Origin: an uncultured Roseovarius sp.
GTDB taxonomy: Bacteria > Pseudomonadota > Alphaproteobacteria > Rhodobacterales > Rhodobacteraceae
NCBI RefSeq assembly: GCF_947489715.1
Contig: NZ_CANLER010000001.1
Span: forward strand, 868,001-932,000
DNA length: 64,000 bases
Direction of reading: 5' to 3'
The position numbers and the translations under genes were made by a program. Under the pieces are notes generated by a model. It ran no database searches. It had not been told where the DNA came from and worked only from the letters and a program-made list of their open reading frames with translations. This document shows, piece after piece, positions 51,908 to 61,552 of this stretch. Within the stretch, counting starts at the first letter, position 1, and each line of letters opens with the position of its first letter.

Positions 51908-52570
51908 TTAATCTTCAAAAAGCTCATTCTGCCCTTCGTTGGTTTGCTCTTCTGCATCCTCGTCACCATCACCGATTTGAGGCATTGTTCCCGGTGGCGG
52001 ACGATTTTCCAACAGGCCAGCCGAACGCAATTCCTTGAGGCCTGGAAGGTCGCGAGCGCTTTCGAGGCCAAAGTGATCAAGAAAGGTCTGGGTCACGACA
52101 AATGTCACCGGACGCCCTGGCGTCATCTTGCGTCGCCCGAAGCGAATCCATTCCATTTCCAAGAGTTGATCAACTGTGCCCCGGCTGACGGAAACACCCC
52201 TAATCTCCTCGATTTCTGCGCGCGTAACCGGTTGATGATACGCAATTATCGCAAGCGTTTCTGTGGCCGCACGACTTAGCTTGCGGGTCTCGATGGTTTC
52301 CCGCTGCATCAGAAAGCCCAGATCCGGCGCTGTGCGCATGGCCCAGGCATCACCGACCTTGATCAGGTTCACACCGCGTCCTTCGTACCGTTTCCGAAGA
52401 TGTACCAAGGCCTCGGCAGCATCGCTGCCATGCGGCATGCGCGCTTCCAATTCGCGCACGGTCACCGGTTCAGCCGTCGCGAACAGGATCGCTTCGCACA
52501 TACGTTCCTGCTCACCCATTGGTGGCGCTTCAAACAGGCTTTCGCCCTCATCTTCAATATCTTCCGTCAT
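51908..52570 (-). CDS. scpB: Segregation and condensation protein B
   Basis: The 220-aa protein has two winged helices: ERMCEAILFATAEPVTVREL and ATETLAIIAYHQPVTRAEIEEIRGV, typical of ScpB. ScpB binds ScpA in the SMC condensin complex. It starts four bases after the scpA stop; the C-terminal acidic tail is variable. Confidence 0.93.
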   Translation of the reverse strand: MTEDIEDEGESLFEAPPMGEQERMCEAILFATAEPVTVRELEARMPHGSDAAEALVHLRKRYEGRGVNLIKVGDAWAMRTAPDLGFLMQRETIETRKLSRAATETLAIIAYHQPVTRAEIEEIRGVSVSRGTVDQLLEMEWIRFGRRKMTPGRPVTFVVTQTFLDHFGLESARDLPGLKELRSAGLLENRPPPGTMPQIGDGDEDAEEQTNEGQNELFED

Positions 52571-52574
52571 ACTC

Positions 52575-53363
52575 TTAATCCTTGCGCCTCAACTCAATTG
52601 GCGCGAACACATCTGATTGCCTTATCTCGACTTTGCCTTCTTTGACCAGCTCTAGCGAGGCCGCAAAGGTCGATGCAGTGGCCGATCTTCTGCGTGCCGG
52701 ATCAGTGGTGAAGCCGTCAGGAAGATAACTTGAGATATCGGTCCATGTACCAGCAAATCCTATCAGGCCGCGCATGCGTTCCAACGCCTGTTCCAGCGTA
52801 AAGACTGCGTCCCGGTCCATCACGTAGGGACGGAACTCATCCTTGGTGCGAATTCGGGCATAGCCTTGCATCAGGTCCAGCAGCGTGGCGGTGTAGGTCA
52901 CGCGTTTGATACGGGTCACATCTTCGGGGATACCGCGGGCAAAGAAATCACGGCCCAACCGGTCGCGCGCCATCAACTTGGCAGCGGCTTCGCGCATGGC
53001 CTGCAACCGCTCTAGCTGGAATGCTAGATGCGCTGCCAATTCTTCACCCGATGGTCCTTCTTCGGTGGGATCTGGCGGTAACAATAAACGGGACTTCAGG
53101 AATGCAAGCCAGGCCGCCATCACCAGATAATCAGCCGCCAGCTCAATCCTCAGCGCTTTGGCCTTCTCGACAAAACCCAGATATTGTTTGGCCAGTTCCA
53201 GAACCGAAATCTTACGCAAATCTACCTTCTGCGTACGACTGAGCATCAATAAAAGGTCCAGCGGGCCCTCAAACCCGTCCACATCCACAATCAGCGCTTC
53301 GGCGGCCATACGGTCGGCCACGTTATCGAAGCTGCTTATGTTTTCATACGTGTTCTCAGACAT
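52575..53363 (-). CDS. scpA: Segregation and condensation protein A
   Basis: The kleisin subunit of SMC condensin. The 262-aa protein has the N-terminal FEGPLDLLLMLSRTQKVDLR motif, the ELAADYLVMAAWLAFLKSRLLLP helix that contacts SMC, and a C-terminal winged helix (VTFLASLELVKEGKVEI-like ending). The ATG at 53363 starts MSENTYEN; a GTG at 53375 is possible. Its start overlaps the nagZ stop. Confidence 0.93.
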   Translation of the reverse strand: MSENTYENISSFDNVADRMAAEALIVDVDGFEGPLDLLLMLSRTQKVDLRKISVLELAKQYLGFVEKAKALRIELAADYLVMAAWLAFLKSRLLLPPDPTEEGPSGEELAAHLAFQLERLQAMREAAAKLMARDRLGRDFFARGIPEDVTRIKRVTYTATLLDLMQGYARIRTKDEFRPYVMDRDAVFTLEQALERMRGLIGFAGTWTDISSYLPDGFTTDPARRRSATASTFAASLELVKEGKVEIRQSDVFAPIELRRKD

Positions 53364-54384
53364 GTCCGCGCCCACCGATCAGCGCGCCAAGCTTTGCCTC
53401 AAGGGCCGGAATGTCAACCTCGTCCGGCGCTTTCCGCTGCGCCAGGGCTTTTTCCGCGCGCATTTGAGCCAAGTCATCCATCTCACCAGAGGCGTCAGCC
53501 ACCTCGTGACGCTCCTCGAGTGTTCCATTACAATGCAGGATTACATCACAGCCAGCCTTCAGCGCATCGCGGGAAATCTGCCCCAAAGACCCTTTAAGGG
53601 CTCTCATCGATATATCGTCGGTCATGATCAGGCCATCGAACTCAATCTGGTCGCGGATCATCTGCATCATCACCGGTGATGTCGTGGCAGGCCGACTGTC
53701 CACCGCGCTATAAACCAGATGCGCCGTCATTCCCATTGGCAGATCATTCAGAGCGCGAAACGGTTCGAAATCCACGCGATCAAGTTCCTCCATGACGGCG
53801 TTGACAACCGGTAAATCCATGTGACTGTCCACGATTGCGCGTCCATGGCCGGGGATATGTTTGAGTACGGGCAAAACACCGCCATCCAGCAGGCCATTGG
53901 CAACGGCCCGGCCAGTTGTCGCAACGCTGTTAGGGTCAAATCCATAGCAACGGTTTTTCAGGAAATCATGGGTCTTCGGGACTGCAACATCCACCAAAGG
54001 CGCGCAATTACTGTCGATTCCCAGTGCGCGCAGCTCAGATGCGATGATCCGGTAGCGCAGATACATGGCCTCGGGTGCGTCATCTCCGGCAGCCGTGACG
54101 TGATCCAGCGGTGGCAACCATTCCCGCCATTGCGGGCTACGCAGGCGTTGCACACGCCCACCTTCCTGATCAATGGTGATCGGGGCCGCGCGCCCTACTG
54201 TCTCGCGTAGTTCGTCACAAAGCGCCCGAACCTGATCTGGCGTGTCGATATTCCGCGCAAAGAGAATAAAACCAAACGGATTAAACTGCCTGAAAAGCAC
54301 CTTTTCCTCTGCCGTCAGCCGCAGCCCCTCGGCATCGAGGATCGTGGCGCCGTATCGGGTCAACGGGTGACCACCGGGATACAT
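53356..54384 (-). CDS. nagZ: Beta-N-acetylhexosaminidase NagZ
   Basis: The 342-aa GH3 enzyme removes GlcNAc from anhydromuropeptides in cytoplasmic peptidoglycan recycling. Typical motifs are PITIDQEGGRVQRL, KHIPGHGRAIVDSH with the catalytic His on a mobile loop, and GLIMTDDISMRAL with the catalytic Asp. It overlaps the SPOR gene by 25 bases and scpA by eight, so the four genes form one operon. Confidence 0.94.
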   Translation of the reverse strand: MYPGGHPLTRYGATILDAEGLRLTAEEKVLFRQFNPFGFILFARNIDTPDQVRALCDELRETVGRAAPITIDQEGGRVQRLRSPQWREWLPPLDHVTAAGDDAPEAMYLRYRIIASELRALGIDSNCAPLVDVAVPKTHDFLKNRCYGFDPNSVATTGRAVANGLLDGGVLPVLKHIPGHGRAIVDSHMDLPVVNAVMEELDRVDFEPFRALNDLPMGMTAHLVYSAVDSRPATTSPVMMQMIRDQIEFDGLIMTDDISMRALKGSLGQISRDALKAGCDVILHCNGTLEERHEVADASGEMDDLAQMRAEKALAQRKAPDEVDIPALEAKLGALIGGRGHV

Positions 54385-55274
54385 TCAGCGTTTTCTGCCA
54401 CGAGGGCCGAGCAGAAACGACGCGCATCATTCAGATCGGCAAAGCCCATTGCACGCAGGCGATAGAAAGTCCGCCCGCCACTTTTTGCCTTCTGCACGAC
54501 ACGGTTCTTGCCTTCCAGATATTCACCAAACTTGCCCGAGAGGCGTTGCCATTCGCTGCGCGCAATCTCGGCGCTTTCGAAAGCCCCCAATTGCGCCAAA
54601 CGTGTGCCGGTCGGAACCGCACCTGCATCAACCTCGACCGATTCAGCGGTTGTCACCGCCATTGCCGGTTGAGGCGCTGTGGACAGTGAAGCAGGGCGTA
54701 TGAGTGGACGTAAGGATTTGCTCAAGCCGCCCGCGACCTTTGGTGTTTCGGCAATATCACTAGTGTCATCAGTCGTTGCAGTCTGGATGTCGTCCAGCGG
54801 TTCTGCATCCTTAATGATCTGTGCCACCAGGGCGTCAACCGATGCGAATTGAACATTGTCTTCTTCGGTTTCGGGAACAGGCTCGCCCGCCTCGGCGGAG
54901 GGCGTCGTATGCTCGGTCTCCTCAACCTCCACGATCGGCTCGTCTTCCAGCGACAGTTCCAAAGGTTCCGGTGCCAACACCAACCGGTCTGCTGGGTCCT
55001 CAGCAGTCCCTTCGGCGGCGACGTTATTCACGGCCAACCCCTGATTAAGAGCTTGAGCGCCGCCCGGCTCTTCGGGTTGAACCCGCATCGGACCCTCTGC
55101 CGCACGCACCACCGGGACGCCGCTGACATCACGCACCAGTAGCTTGTATCCCCAGACACCGATACCAACGACCAACCCGACCGAAATCGCTGCCCCCAGA
55201 AAGTTGGTCAATTTCTTGATTGATTGTGCCCGTGTTGGCGCAGCCATCTGCTGCATACCCTGAACCTGTGCCAT
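54360..55274 (-). CDS. SPOR-domain cell-division-associated membrane protein
   Basis: The 304-aa protein has a cytoplasmic N-terminus, a single membrane helix (about 27-49, FLGAAISVGLVVGIGVWGY), a long acidic, disordered periplasmic linker, and a C-terminal SPOR domain (GTRLAQLGAFESAEIARSEW to FYRLRAMGFADLNDARRFC). SPOR domains bind denuded septal glycan. The start follows AGAGGCGAG. A position next to nagZ is usual in the group. Confidence 0.9.
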   Translation of the reverse strand: MAQVQGMQQMAAPTRAQSIKKLTNFLGAAISVGLVVGIGVWGYKLLVRDVSGVPVVRAAEGPMRVQPEEPGGAQALNQGLAVNNVAAEGTAEDPADRLVLAPEPLELSLEDEPIVEVEETEHTTPSAEAGEPVPETEEDNVQFASVDALVAQIIKDAEPLDDIQTATTDDTSDIAETPKVAGGLSKSLRPLIRPASLSTAPQPAMAVTTAESVEVDAGAVPTGTRLAQLGAFESAEIARSEWQRLSGKFGEYLEGKNRVVQKAKSGGRTFYRLRAMGFADLNDARRFCSALVAENAECIPVVTR

Positions 55275-55359
55275 GTCTCGCCTCTCGTCCACCGGCGCTA
55301 CGTGACGACCGGGGTTGATACAATCTGCCTCATCCCCGGTTTTCATTGTCGTGCGATTG

Positions 55360-57105
55360 CTACCGCATCTCTTCTGCCGGAGTTACGCCAAGAATACCAA
55401 GACCTGCGGAAATAACAACGGTTACGGCACGGGCCAGCGCGATTTTCGTCTGTGTGCCCGCTACGTCTGCATCATCCAGAAAGCGCAGCGATGGTTCATC
55501 ATGGCCACGGTTCCAAAGCGCATGCAATTCACTCGCCAGATCATAGAGATAAAACGCGACGCGGTGCGGCTCGTTCGTGCGGCCTGCGATTTCGACCAGG
55601 CGCGGCCATTCGGCCACTTTCTTGGCAACCGCGATCTGCGCCTCGTGGTTCAAAGCGTTCAAATCTGCCTTGGCCAGCGTTGCATCATCCACATCAATCT
55701 TCGCCTCACGCGCCTTGCGGAGTACCGAATTCACCCGAGCATTGGCATATTGGACGTAGAAGACCGGGTTGTCCTTGGACTGCTCCAGCACCTTATCAAA
55801 ATCAAAATCCAATGGCGCGTCGTTCTTGCGCGTCAACATGACAAATCGGGTCACGTCGGCGCCAACCTGATCCACAACGTCACGTAGGGTCACGAATGTA
55901 CCTGCGCGTTTGGACATCTTGAAAGGTTCGCCATTCTTGAACAGCTTCACCAGTTGGGTCAGCTTGATATCCAGTGTCACCTGACCGTCGCTGAGCGCGC
56001 TGACCGCGGCTTTCATTCGTTTGACATAGCCACCGTGATCGGCGCCGAATACATCAATTAATGCATCGAAACCCCTGGAAACCTTGTCGAAATGATAGGC
56101 AATATCCGGTGCAAAATAGGTCCAGTTACCATCTGATTTTTTCACCGGACGATCCACGTCGTCCCCGTGATCAGTAGATTTGAAAAGCGTCTGCTCACGC
56201 GGCTCCCAATCTTCGGGCTTTTTACCCTTCGGCGGCTCCAGCACCCCCTCATAGATCAAGCCCTTGGAGTTGAGCAAATCCAATGCCTGCTCGATCCGGC
56301 CCGTGCCATAGAGTGATTTCTCTGAATAGAAAACATCAATCTCGACGCCCAATGCCTTCAGGTCGGCGCGGATCAGGTCCATCATTGCCTGAGTTGAGAA
56401 TTCACGTATTTCTACCAGCCAGACATCTTCTGGCTGGTCAACATAGGCATCGCCGACCTTGTCTTTCAGCGCCTGTCCGACATCGATCAGGTAATCGCCG
56501 GGATAAGTGCCATCCTCAAACGCCACCGCCTGCCCGTGTGCTTCGAGGTAGCGCAAATAGACGGATCGCGCGAGCACATCAACCTGCGCCCCGCCATCAT
56601 TGATGTAATATTCACGCGTCACTTCATGGCCGGTAAAATCCAGCAGGCTGGCCAGCGCATCACCAAAAACAGCGCCACGAGTGTGGCCCACATGCAGCGG
56701 TCCGGTGGGGTTGGCACTGACATATTCGACGTTAACCTTGGCACCCTGCCCCATGTCTGAACGCCCAAATTCGTTTCCGGCGTTAAGTGCGGCCTGTAAA
56801 ACCTTTTGCCAGATGCCGGTATCCAACCGCAGATTCAGAAAGCCCGGGCCAGCAACTTCGGCACCGGTGATACGGTGATCAGCTATCAGTTTTGCGGCCA
56901 GTGCCTCGGCAATGTCGCGCGGTTTCAGACCCGCGGGCTTGGCAAGTACCATTGCCGCATTGGTCGCCATATCCCCATGTGCCGCATCGCGCGGAGGCTC
57001 GACCGCTACGTTGTCGAAAGACAGCCCTTCGGGCAGCGTACCTTCAGCCTGCAACGCGCCCAGCGTTTCAAGTACCAGTTCCCGAATTTCGGTGAACACA
57101 TTCAT
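55360..57105 (-). CDS. argS: Arginyl-tRNA synthetase
   Basis: The 581-aa class I synthetase has the arginine-specific N-terminal Add-1 domain, the HIGH-like motif in [15 protein letters not shown], the KMSKR-like [11 protein letters not shown], and a C-terminal DALR anticodon-binding domain. It starts 91 bases after the antiporter stop and lies upstream of the SPOR gene. Confidence 0.97.
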   Translation of the reverse strand: MNVFTEIRELVLETLGALQAEGTLPEGLSFDNVAVEPPRDAAHGDMATNAAMVLAKPAGLKPRDIAEALAAKLIADHRITGAEVAGPGFLNLRLDTGIWQKVLQAALNAGNEFGRSDMGQGAKVNVEYVSANPTGPLHVGHTRGAVFGDALASLLDFTGHEVTREYYINDGGAQVDVLARSVYLRYLEAHGQAVAFEDGTYPGDYLIDVGQALKDKVGDAYVDQPEDVWLVEIREFSTQAMMDLIRADLKALGVEIDVFYSEKSLYGTGRIEQALDLLNSKGLIYEGVLEPPKGKKPEDWEPREQTLFKSTDHGDDVDRPVKKSDGNWTYFAPDIAYHFDKVSRGFDALIDVFGADHGGYVKRMKAAVSALSDGQVTLDIKLTQLVKLFKNGEPFKMSKRAGTFVTLRDVVDQVGADVTRFVMLTRKNDAPLDFDFDKVLEQSKDNPVFYVQYANARVNSVLRKAREAKIDVDDATLAKADLNALNHEAQIAVAKKVAEWPRLVEIAGRTNEPHRVAFYLYDLASELHALWNRGHDEPSLRFLDDADVAGTQTKIALARAVTVVISAGLGILGVTPAEEMR

Positions 57106-57196
57106 TGCAACATTCCTTCCAGCGTCGCGCCGGGTTTACCACTAACAGCCAGGGCGTCAACGCGTCATTCCTTCTGACGCCTGATCGAATGCTAGG

Positions 57197-59029
57197 CTAT
57201 TGCTCGGCCTTCGCCTGAAGCTCATTATTGTCACCATCCGGACCAAGCCACAGCATCCGCATGCCAGCCTCGGCACGCAGATTTGCGTTCTCATCCAGCA
57301 GACGAAGTGCTCCCTGGTCGCCGATTTCGGCCAGCGGAACAGCTTCAGGGTTCTTTGCCTGCCAATCTTCTAGGCTGAAATCATCGGTCAACAGCGTTGA
57401 TTTGATTTTCCAATCTTTTCGCATATGCCGCGCGATCTCCAGAAAGCTCATCCCCGCTGCAAAAGGCCGCCCGCCCAGTGAAGGTGGCAGGGCATGGCGC
57501 TTATTCTCTTGCTTGGCCTGTTTAAGTTGAAAGACATTCTCGCGTCCGAATTCCGGAGCCAGATCAGTTGCAACAAGCGTATTATATGCTTCGTTGTCGC
57601 TGACGGCGACAACCCTACCAAAGCTCATCAGTTCGACACCATGTTCAGCCGCTTCAGACAGGATATCACCATAGAAAACCGGCACACCGGCTTCGCGTGC
57701 GCTGCGCAATCGTCCGCGGTTCGCATCTGCGACCAGCACATCAATCTCGTGTTTCTGCAAGGCTTCGCCCAAAGCAGTCGCGAATTGCGATCCGCCGACG
57801 ATGATAACACCGGGTGTGTTGCCGCCCGCCAAACCGAAAAGACGCGCCATTGGGCGCAAAGAAAACCCATGCAAAACAACCGTTGCTGCCACCAGCGCGA
57901 AAGCCAGTGGCGACAGAAGCGCGGCATCATCTATACCCGCTGCGACCAGGCGTTCACCAAAAAGGCCTGCCACGGCCACCAGAACCACACCACGCGGACC
58001 GGTGAACGCGACCAGCAAACGTTCCCGAAACGGAATCTTGGTGAATGCAAGCGAGGTCATGACCGTCATCGGGCGCACGACAAAGATCACTGCAACGACC
58101 AATGCGGCGGCGGGCCAACCAAGCAGGGACAGCGTTTCAACATCCATTGACGCAGCCAATAGGATGAAAACACCCGACACCAATAGAACCGTGGCGTGTT
58201 CCTTGAAACGCCGCAACTCCGTGTAGCTAGGCAAATGTGCATTGGCGATCCAGATGCCCATGACCGTAACGGCCAGAAGACCACTTTCATGCAACACGTA
58301 ATCGGACAAGGCGAAGACGCCCAGTAGCACTGCAAAAAGCACCGGCACTTTCATATATTCCGGCACATAGGCCCGGCGAAATGCTTCAGCCAAGATCCAG
58401 CCCGACGCCAACCCCATCACTGTTGCTAAGACAATGCCGCGGATCATGTCGAAAACCGCATCGCCGAAGGTTTCCGCGGCCTGCATGACCAAAACCAACT
58501 CGAACGCCAGAACAGCCGCCAATGCGCCGATCGGATCGTTTACGATCGCTTCCCATTGTAACAATTGAGCCGGGCGTTTCTTTAATCGTGCTTGACGCAA
58601 CAGCGGCGCGATCACCGTAGGACCCGTGACGATCATGATTCCTCCAAACACGGTAGACGAAGCCCAACCCAGCCCGGCCACATAATGCAACGCCAAGGTC
58701 GACCCGAGCCACCCTAGCGGTGCGCCTAAAAAGACCAACCTGCGAACACCTTCCGCAGCGCCTCTCAGGCTTTCGAGGTTCAGGGTCAATCCTCCTTCGA
58801 AAAGGATGATGGCAACCGCGATGGCGATCATGGGTTGCATCAGGGGACCGATGTCGCGCTCCGGATCAAAAATCCCGAGACCCGGACCGACCGCGAGCCC
58901 GGCGACCAGCATCAGGACGATGGCAGGCATACGTAATCGCCAGGCCAACCATTGCGCGCCAACACCCAACGCGCCGACCAGCGCAAACCCCATGACCGGG
59001 GGCATTCCGACCGCTGCCTCAACCGCCAT
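57197..59029 (-). CDS. CPA1-type cation/proton antiporter with RCK domain
   Basis: The 610-aa protein has about 12-13 transmembrane segments in the first 400 residues (ALGVGAQWLAWRLRMPAIVL, EGGLTLNLESLRG, GPTVIAPLLRQ, VNDPIGALAAVL). A TrkA-N-like nucleotide domain follows (GVIIVGGSQFATALGEAL, DANRGRLRSAREAGVPVFYG). This is the layout of Na+/H+ or K+/H+ antiporters gated by nucleotides. It lies between dgt and argS, two bases after the dgt stop. Confidence 0.88.
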   Translation of the reverse strand: MAVEAAVGMPPVMGFALVGALGVGAQWLAWRLRMPAIVLMLVAGLAVGPGLGIFDPERDIGPLMQPMIAIAVAIILFEGGLTLNLESLRGAAEGVRRLVFLGAPLGWLGSTLALHYVAGLGWASSTVFGGIMIVTGPTVIAPLLRQARLKKRPAQLLQWEAIVNDPIGALAAVLAFELVLVMQAAETFGDAVFDMIRGIVLATVMGLASGWILAEAFRRAYVPEYMKVPVLFAVLLGVFALSDYVLHESGLLAVTVMGIWIANAHLPSYTELRRFKEHATVLLVSGVFILLAASMDVETLSLLGWPAAALVVAVIFVVRPMTVMTSLAFTKIPFRERLLVAFTGPRGVVLVAVAGLFGERLVAAGIDDAALLSPLAFALVAATVVLHGFSLRPMARLFGLAGGNTPGVIIVGGSQFATALGEALQKHEIDVLVADANRGRLRSAREAGVPVFYGDILSEAAEHGVELMSFGRVVAVSDNEAYNTLVATDLAPEFGRENVFQLKQAKQENKRHALPPSLGGRPFAAGMSFLEIARHMRKDWKIKSTLLTDDFSLEDWQAKNPEAVPLAEIGDQGALRLLDENANLRAEAGMRMLWLGPDGDNNELQAKAEQ

Positions 59030-59031
59030 TT

Positions 59032-60201
59032 CTACCTTTCCCCTCGTTCACCGATACCGCCGGGCCCACCCAGCAATCGCTTATGAGATTGCAACGCAAA
59101 TCGGTCCGTCATGCCCGCGATATAGTCGCTGACCAGACGCGCCAGCGCGGTTTCATCGTTTGCACGCTCAATATCTTTACGCCATTGCTCTGGTAAATGT
59201 TCCGGTTGACGCAAATAAAAAGCAAATAGTTCGTCTACGACACCGGTAACGCGCTGGCGCATTTCCATCACCGAAGGCGCGCGGTACATCTGAGCAAAAA
59301 GGAAATCACGGATCACGTGAAGCTCCCGCCACAACCGGTCAGAAAACCGAATGACCGGGGTGCCATGTTGCCGAACCGCGGCCGCATCCTTCGGTTGCGC
59401 CTCAGATAGAAGCGAGGTCGAGGTGGTTATCACATCCTCGACCATAACACCGAAAACGCGCCTGAGCGCTTCGTGCCGCCGTCGGTAGGCGTCCAGCCCG
59501 GGATATTTTGCGTCAACCGCTGCGTAACATGGGCCAATGATCGGTAATTCCCGAACATCATTCTCGGAAAACAATCCGGCGCGCAGGCCATCATGCAAAT
59601 CATGATTGTTATAGGCAATATCATCGGCAAGAGCGGCAACTTGCGCCTCAGCGCTGGCATGGGTGTCCAGTTCCAAATCATGCAGGGCGTTGTAATCGGC
59701 TAAGGCATACGGCAAATCACCGATCACCGGCCCGTTATGTTTGGCAATACCCTCAAGCGTATCCCAAGTCAGGTTCAACCCTTCAAATTCGGCATAGTGA
59801 CGTTCCAGCGATGTGACGATCCGAACGGCTTGGGCGTTATGATCAAAACCGCCGTACGGGGCCATCAGCACATTCAACGCGTCTTCACCTGTATGACCAA
59901 AGGGCGTGTGACCCAGATCGTGCGCAAGCGCTACGGCCTCGGTCAACTCTCCATTCAACAGCAAAGCCCCCGAGATCGTTCGCGCCACCTGCGCCACTTC
60001 AATCGAATGGGTCAAACGCGTGCGGAAATAATCCCCCTCATGCTCCACAAAAACCTGGGTTTTGTGTTTTAGCCTGCGAAACGCACTGGAATGAATAATT
60101 CGATCCCGGTCCCGTTGATAACAGGACCGAAACGCACTTTCTTCCTCCGTCACCAAACGGCCTCTTGTCTGGCCCGGGTCAGAGGCATAGGGCGCTTTCA
60201 T
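59032..60201 (-). CDS. dgt: Deoxyguanosinetriphosphate triphosphohydrolase-like protein
   Basis: The 389-aa HD-domain enzyme hydrolyses dNTPs to nucleoside and triphosphate. It has HSSAFRRLKHKTQVF, TRLTHSIEVAQVAR with the first metal His, and LAHDLGHTPFGHTGE with the HD pair, followed by later DIAYNNHDLHDG. Length matches class 2 (short) dGTPases. It is first in the dgt-antiporter-argS-SPOR-nagZ-scpAB run and divergent from the IscA-like gene. Confidence 0.92.
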   Translation of the reverse strand: MKAPYASDPGQTRGRLVTEEESAFRSCYQRDRDRIIHSSAFRRLKHKTQVFVEHEGDYFRTRLTHSIEVAQVARTISGALLLNGELTEAVALAHDLGHTPFGHTGEDALNVLMAPYGGFDHNAQAVRIVTSLERHYAEFEGLNLTWDTLEGIAKHNGPVIGDLPYALADYNALHDLELDTHASAEAQVAALADDIAYNNHDLHDGLRAGLFSENDVRELPIIGPCYAAVDAKYPGLDAYRRRHEALRRVFGVMVEDVITTSTSLLSEAQPKDAAAVRQHGTPVIRFSDRLWRELHVIRDFLFAQMYRAPSVMEMRQRVTGVVDELFAFYLRQPEHLPEQWRKDIERANDETALARLVSDYIAGMTDRFALQSHKRLLGGPGGIGERGER

Positions 60202-60279
60202 ATCGGATGTCCTTGTCGCCTGTTCCCTGGGTCCATATATTGTATCGCGAAGCTATTAGAAACCGTTGGGACGTTTGAA

Positions 60280-60603
60280 ATGAACCTGCCACCAAAAGTC
60301 ACGGATCGTGCCTTTTCCCGCCTGGCCGATATTGGTGCTGGCGATCAGGGTCAGGCCCTGCGTGTTGCAGTCGAAGGCGGAGGATGCTCGGGCTTTCAGT
60401 ATGAAATTAAACTCGATGCACCGGCCAAGGACGATCTGATCTTGGAAGGTCAAGGACAAAAAGTTGTGGTTGATTCGATCTCACTGCCTTTTTTGGCAGG
60501 CGCGACGATTGATTTCACGGAAGAGTTGATCGGTGCGCGGTTTATCATCGACAATCCCAATGCCAGCAGCTCCTGTGGCTGCGGAACCTCTTTTTCCATG
60601 TAA
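60280..60603 (+). CDS. A-type iron-sulfur carrier (ErpA/IscA family)
   Basis: The 107-aa protein has the HesB/IscA fold with the three conserved cysteines: C36 in VEGGGCSGFQY, and C99 and C101 in SSCGCGTSF. A-type carriers pass iron-sulfur clusters to apo-enzymes. The ATG at 60280 starts MNLPPKVTDRAF. Whether it is closer to ErpA or IscA is not settled by eye. Confidence 0.9.
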   Translation: MNLPPKVTDRAFSRLADIGAGDQGQALRVAVEGGGCSGFQYEIKLDAPAKDDLILEGQGQKVVVDSISLPFLAGATIDFTEELIGARFIIDNPNASSSCGCGTSFSM

Positions 60604-60631
60604 ATCATAGGATTGATGGCGAAACTTAATC

Positions 60632-61552
60632 TTATTCTGCCGGGATGATACCGGGTTTTTTCGCTGCCACAATGTTCGGCTTGGGCGCAGCCTGATCGTA
60701 AATCAGCCAAGCACCTGCCGCGATGATAATTGCAGCACCAACGAACACCATCGCGCCGGGCATCTCTCCGAAGATGAGGATTCCAATCGCAACCATCCAT
60801 AAAAATTGAAGGTTCATCAGCGGTGTGACCACGAAGGCGGGCAACATTTTCAGTGCCGCGACCAACACCCACCGCGCGCCGAAGAGAAAGACCGCGTAGG
60901 CCAGTGCCCAGCCCAGATCAATAAGTGCCATCGGTTTGTACACAAAGGGCAATGCGGCACCCATCACCAGCATCAAGGCAAGATTTGGGTAGAAAACCTG
61001 TGCCAGTAGGTTGTCGTCTCGTTTCCCAATGTAGCGTGATGCCACCATCGACACGGTCCCCAGAATCACGGCGGCCAGAGCGATCAGATGTCCTCCTCCA
61101 ATCGACTCTAGGCCCGCCGGAAACAAACACATTACGCCAACGGACCCAAGTGCAAGTGCGGTCCAAATTTGCGGACGCACCGCCTCTCCCAATATTGGCC
61201 CCGACATCAGCGCTGCCAACAACGGTATCAGCGCGATGAACAGAAATACCTCTGCGAAGGGCAACAACCGGAAGGCATAGAAAAAGGCGATGGTGCCTCC
61301 GATGGTCGCCAGCACCCGAATTGTCATGGCAATGGGGCAACTTGTGCGCATATTACGCGGCCTTGCGCCTTTCCGGTTCACCAGGAAACTCAAGAGCGCA
61401 ACGATCCCACCGGACAACGCAAAAAGCTGCGGGGCGGCATAGTTTGCGGCGAACAGCTTGGTAATGCCATCCGCACTTGAAATCAGCAGGGTATAAAGTG
61501 CCGTCAGCCCGACACCCGCGGTAACCGGGCCGGTGACACTTCGTGCGATCAT
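60632..61552 (-). CDS. EamA/DMT-family transporter
   Basis: The 306-aa protein has ten predicted transmembrane segments in two EamA repeats (ALSGGIVALLSFLVNRKGARP early, and TPLMNLQFLWMVAIGILIFGE in the second). Members export amino acids, nucleosides and small metabolites. Its start overlaps the preceding DUF6902-like stop by four bases. It therefore belongs to the same operon as the FTSSM-repeat protein and could be its exporter, which is inference. Its substrate is not known. Confidence 0.85.
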   Translation of the reverse strand: MIARSVTGPVTAGVGLTALYTLLISSADGITKLFAANYAAPQLFALSGGIVALLSFLVNRKGARPRNMRTSCPIAMTIRVLATIGGTIAFFYAFRLLPFAEVFLFIALIPLLAALMSGPILGEAVRPQIWTALALGSVGVMCLFPAGLESIGGGHLIALAAVILGTVSMVASRYIGKRDDNLLAQVFYPNLALMLVMGAALPFVYKPMALIDLGWALAYAVFLFGARWVLVAALKMLPAFVVTPLMNLQFLWMVAIGILIFGEMPGAMVFVGAAIIIAAGAWLIYDQAAPKPNIVAAKKPGIIPAE

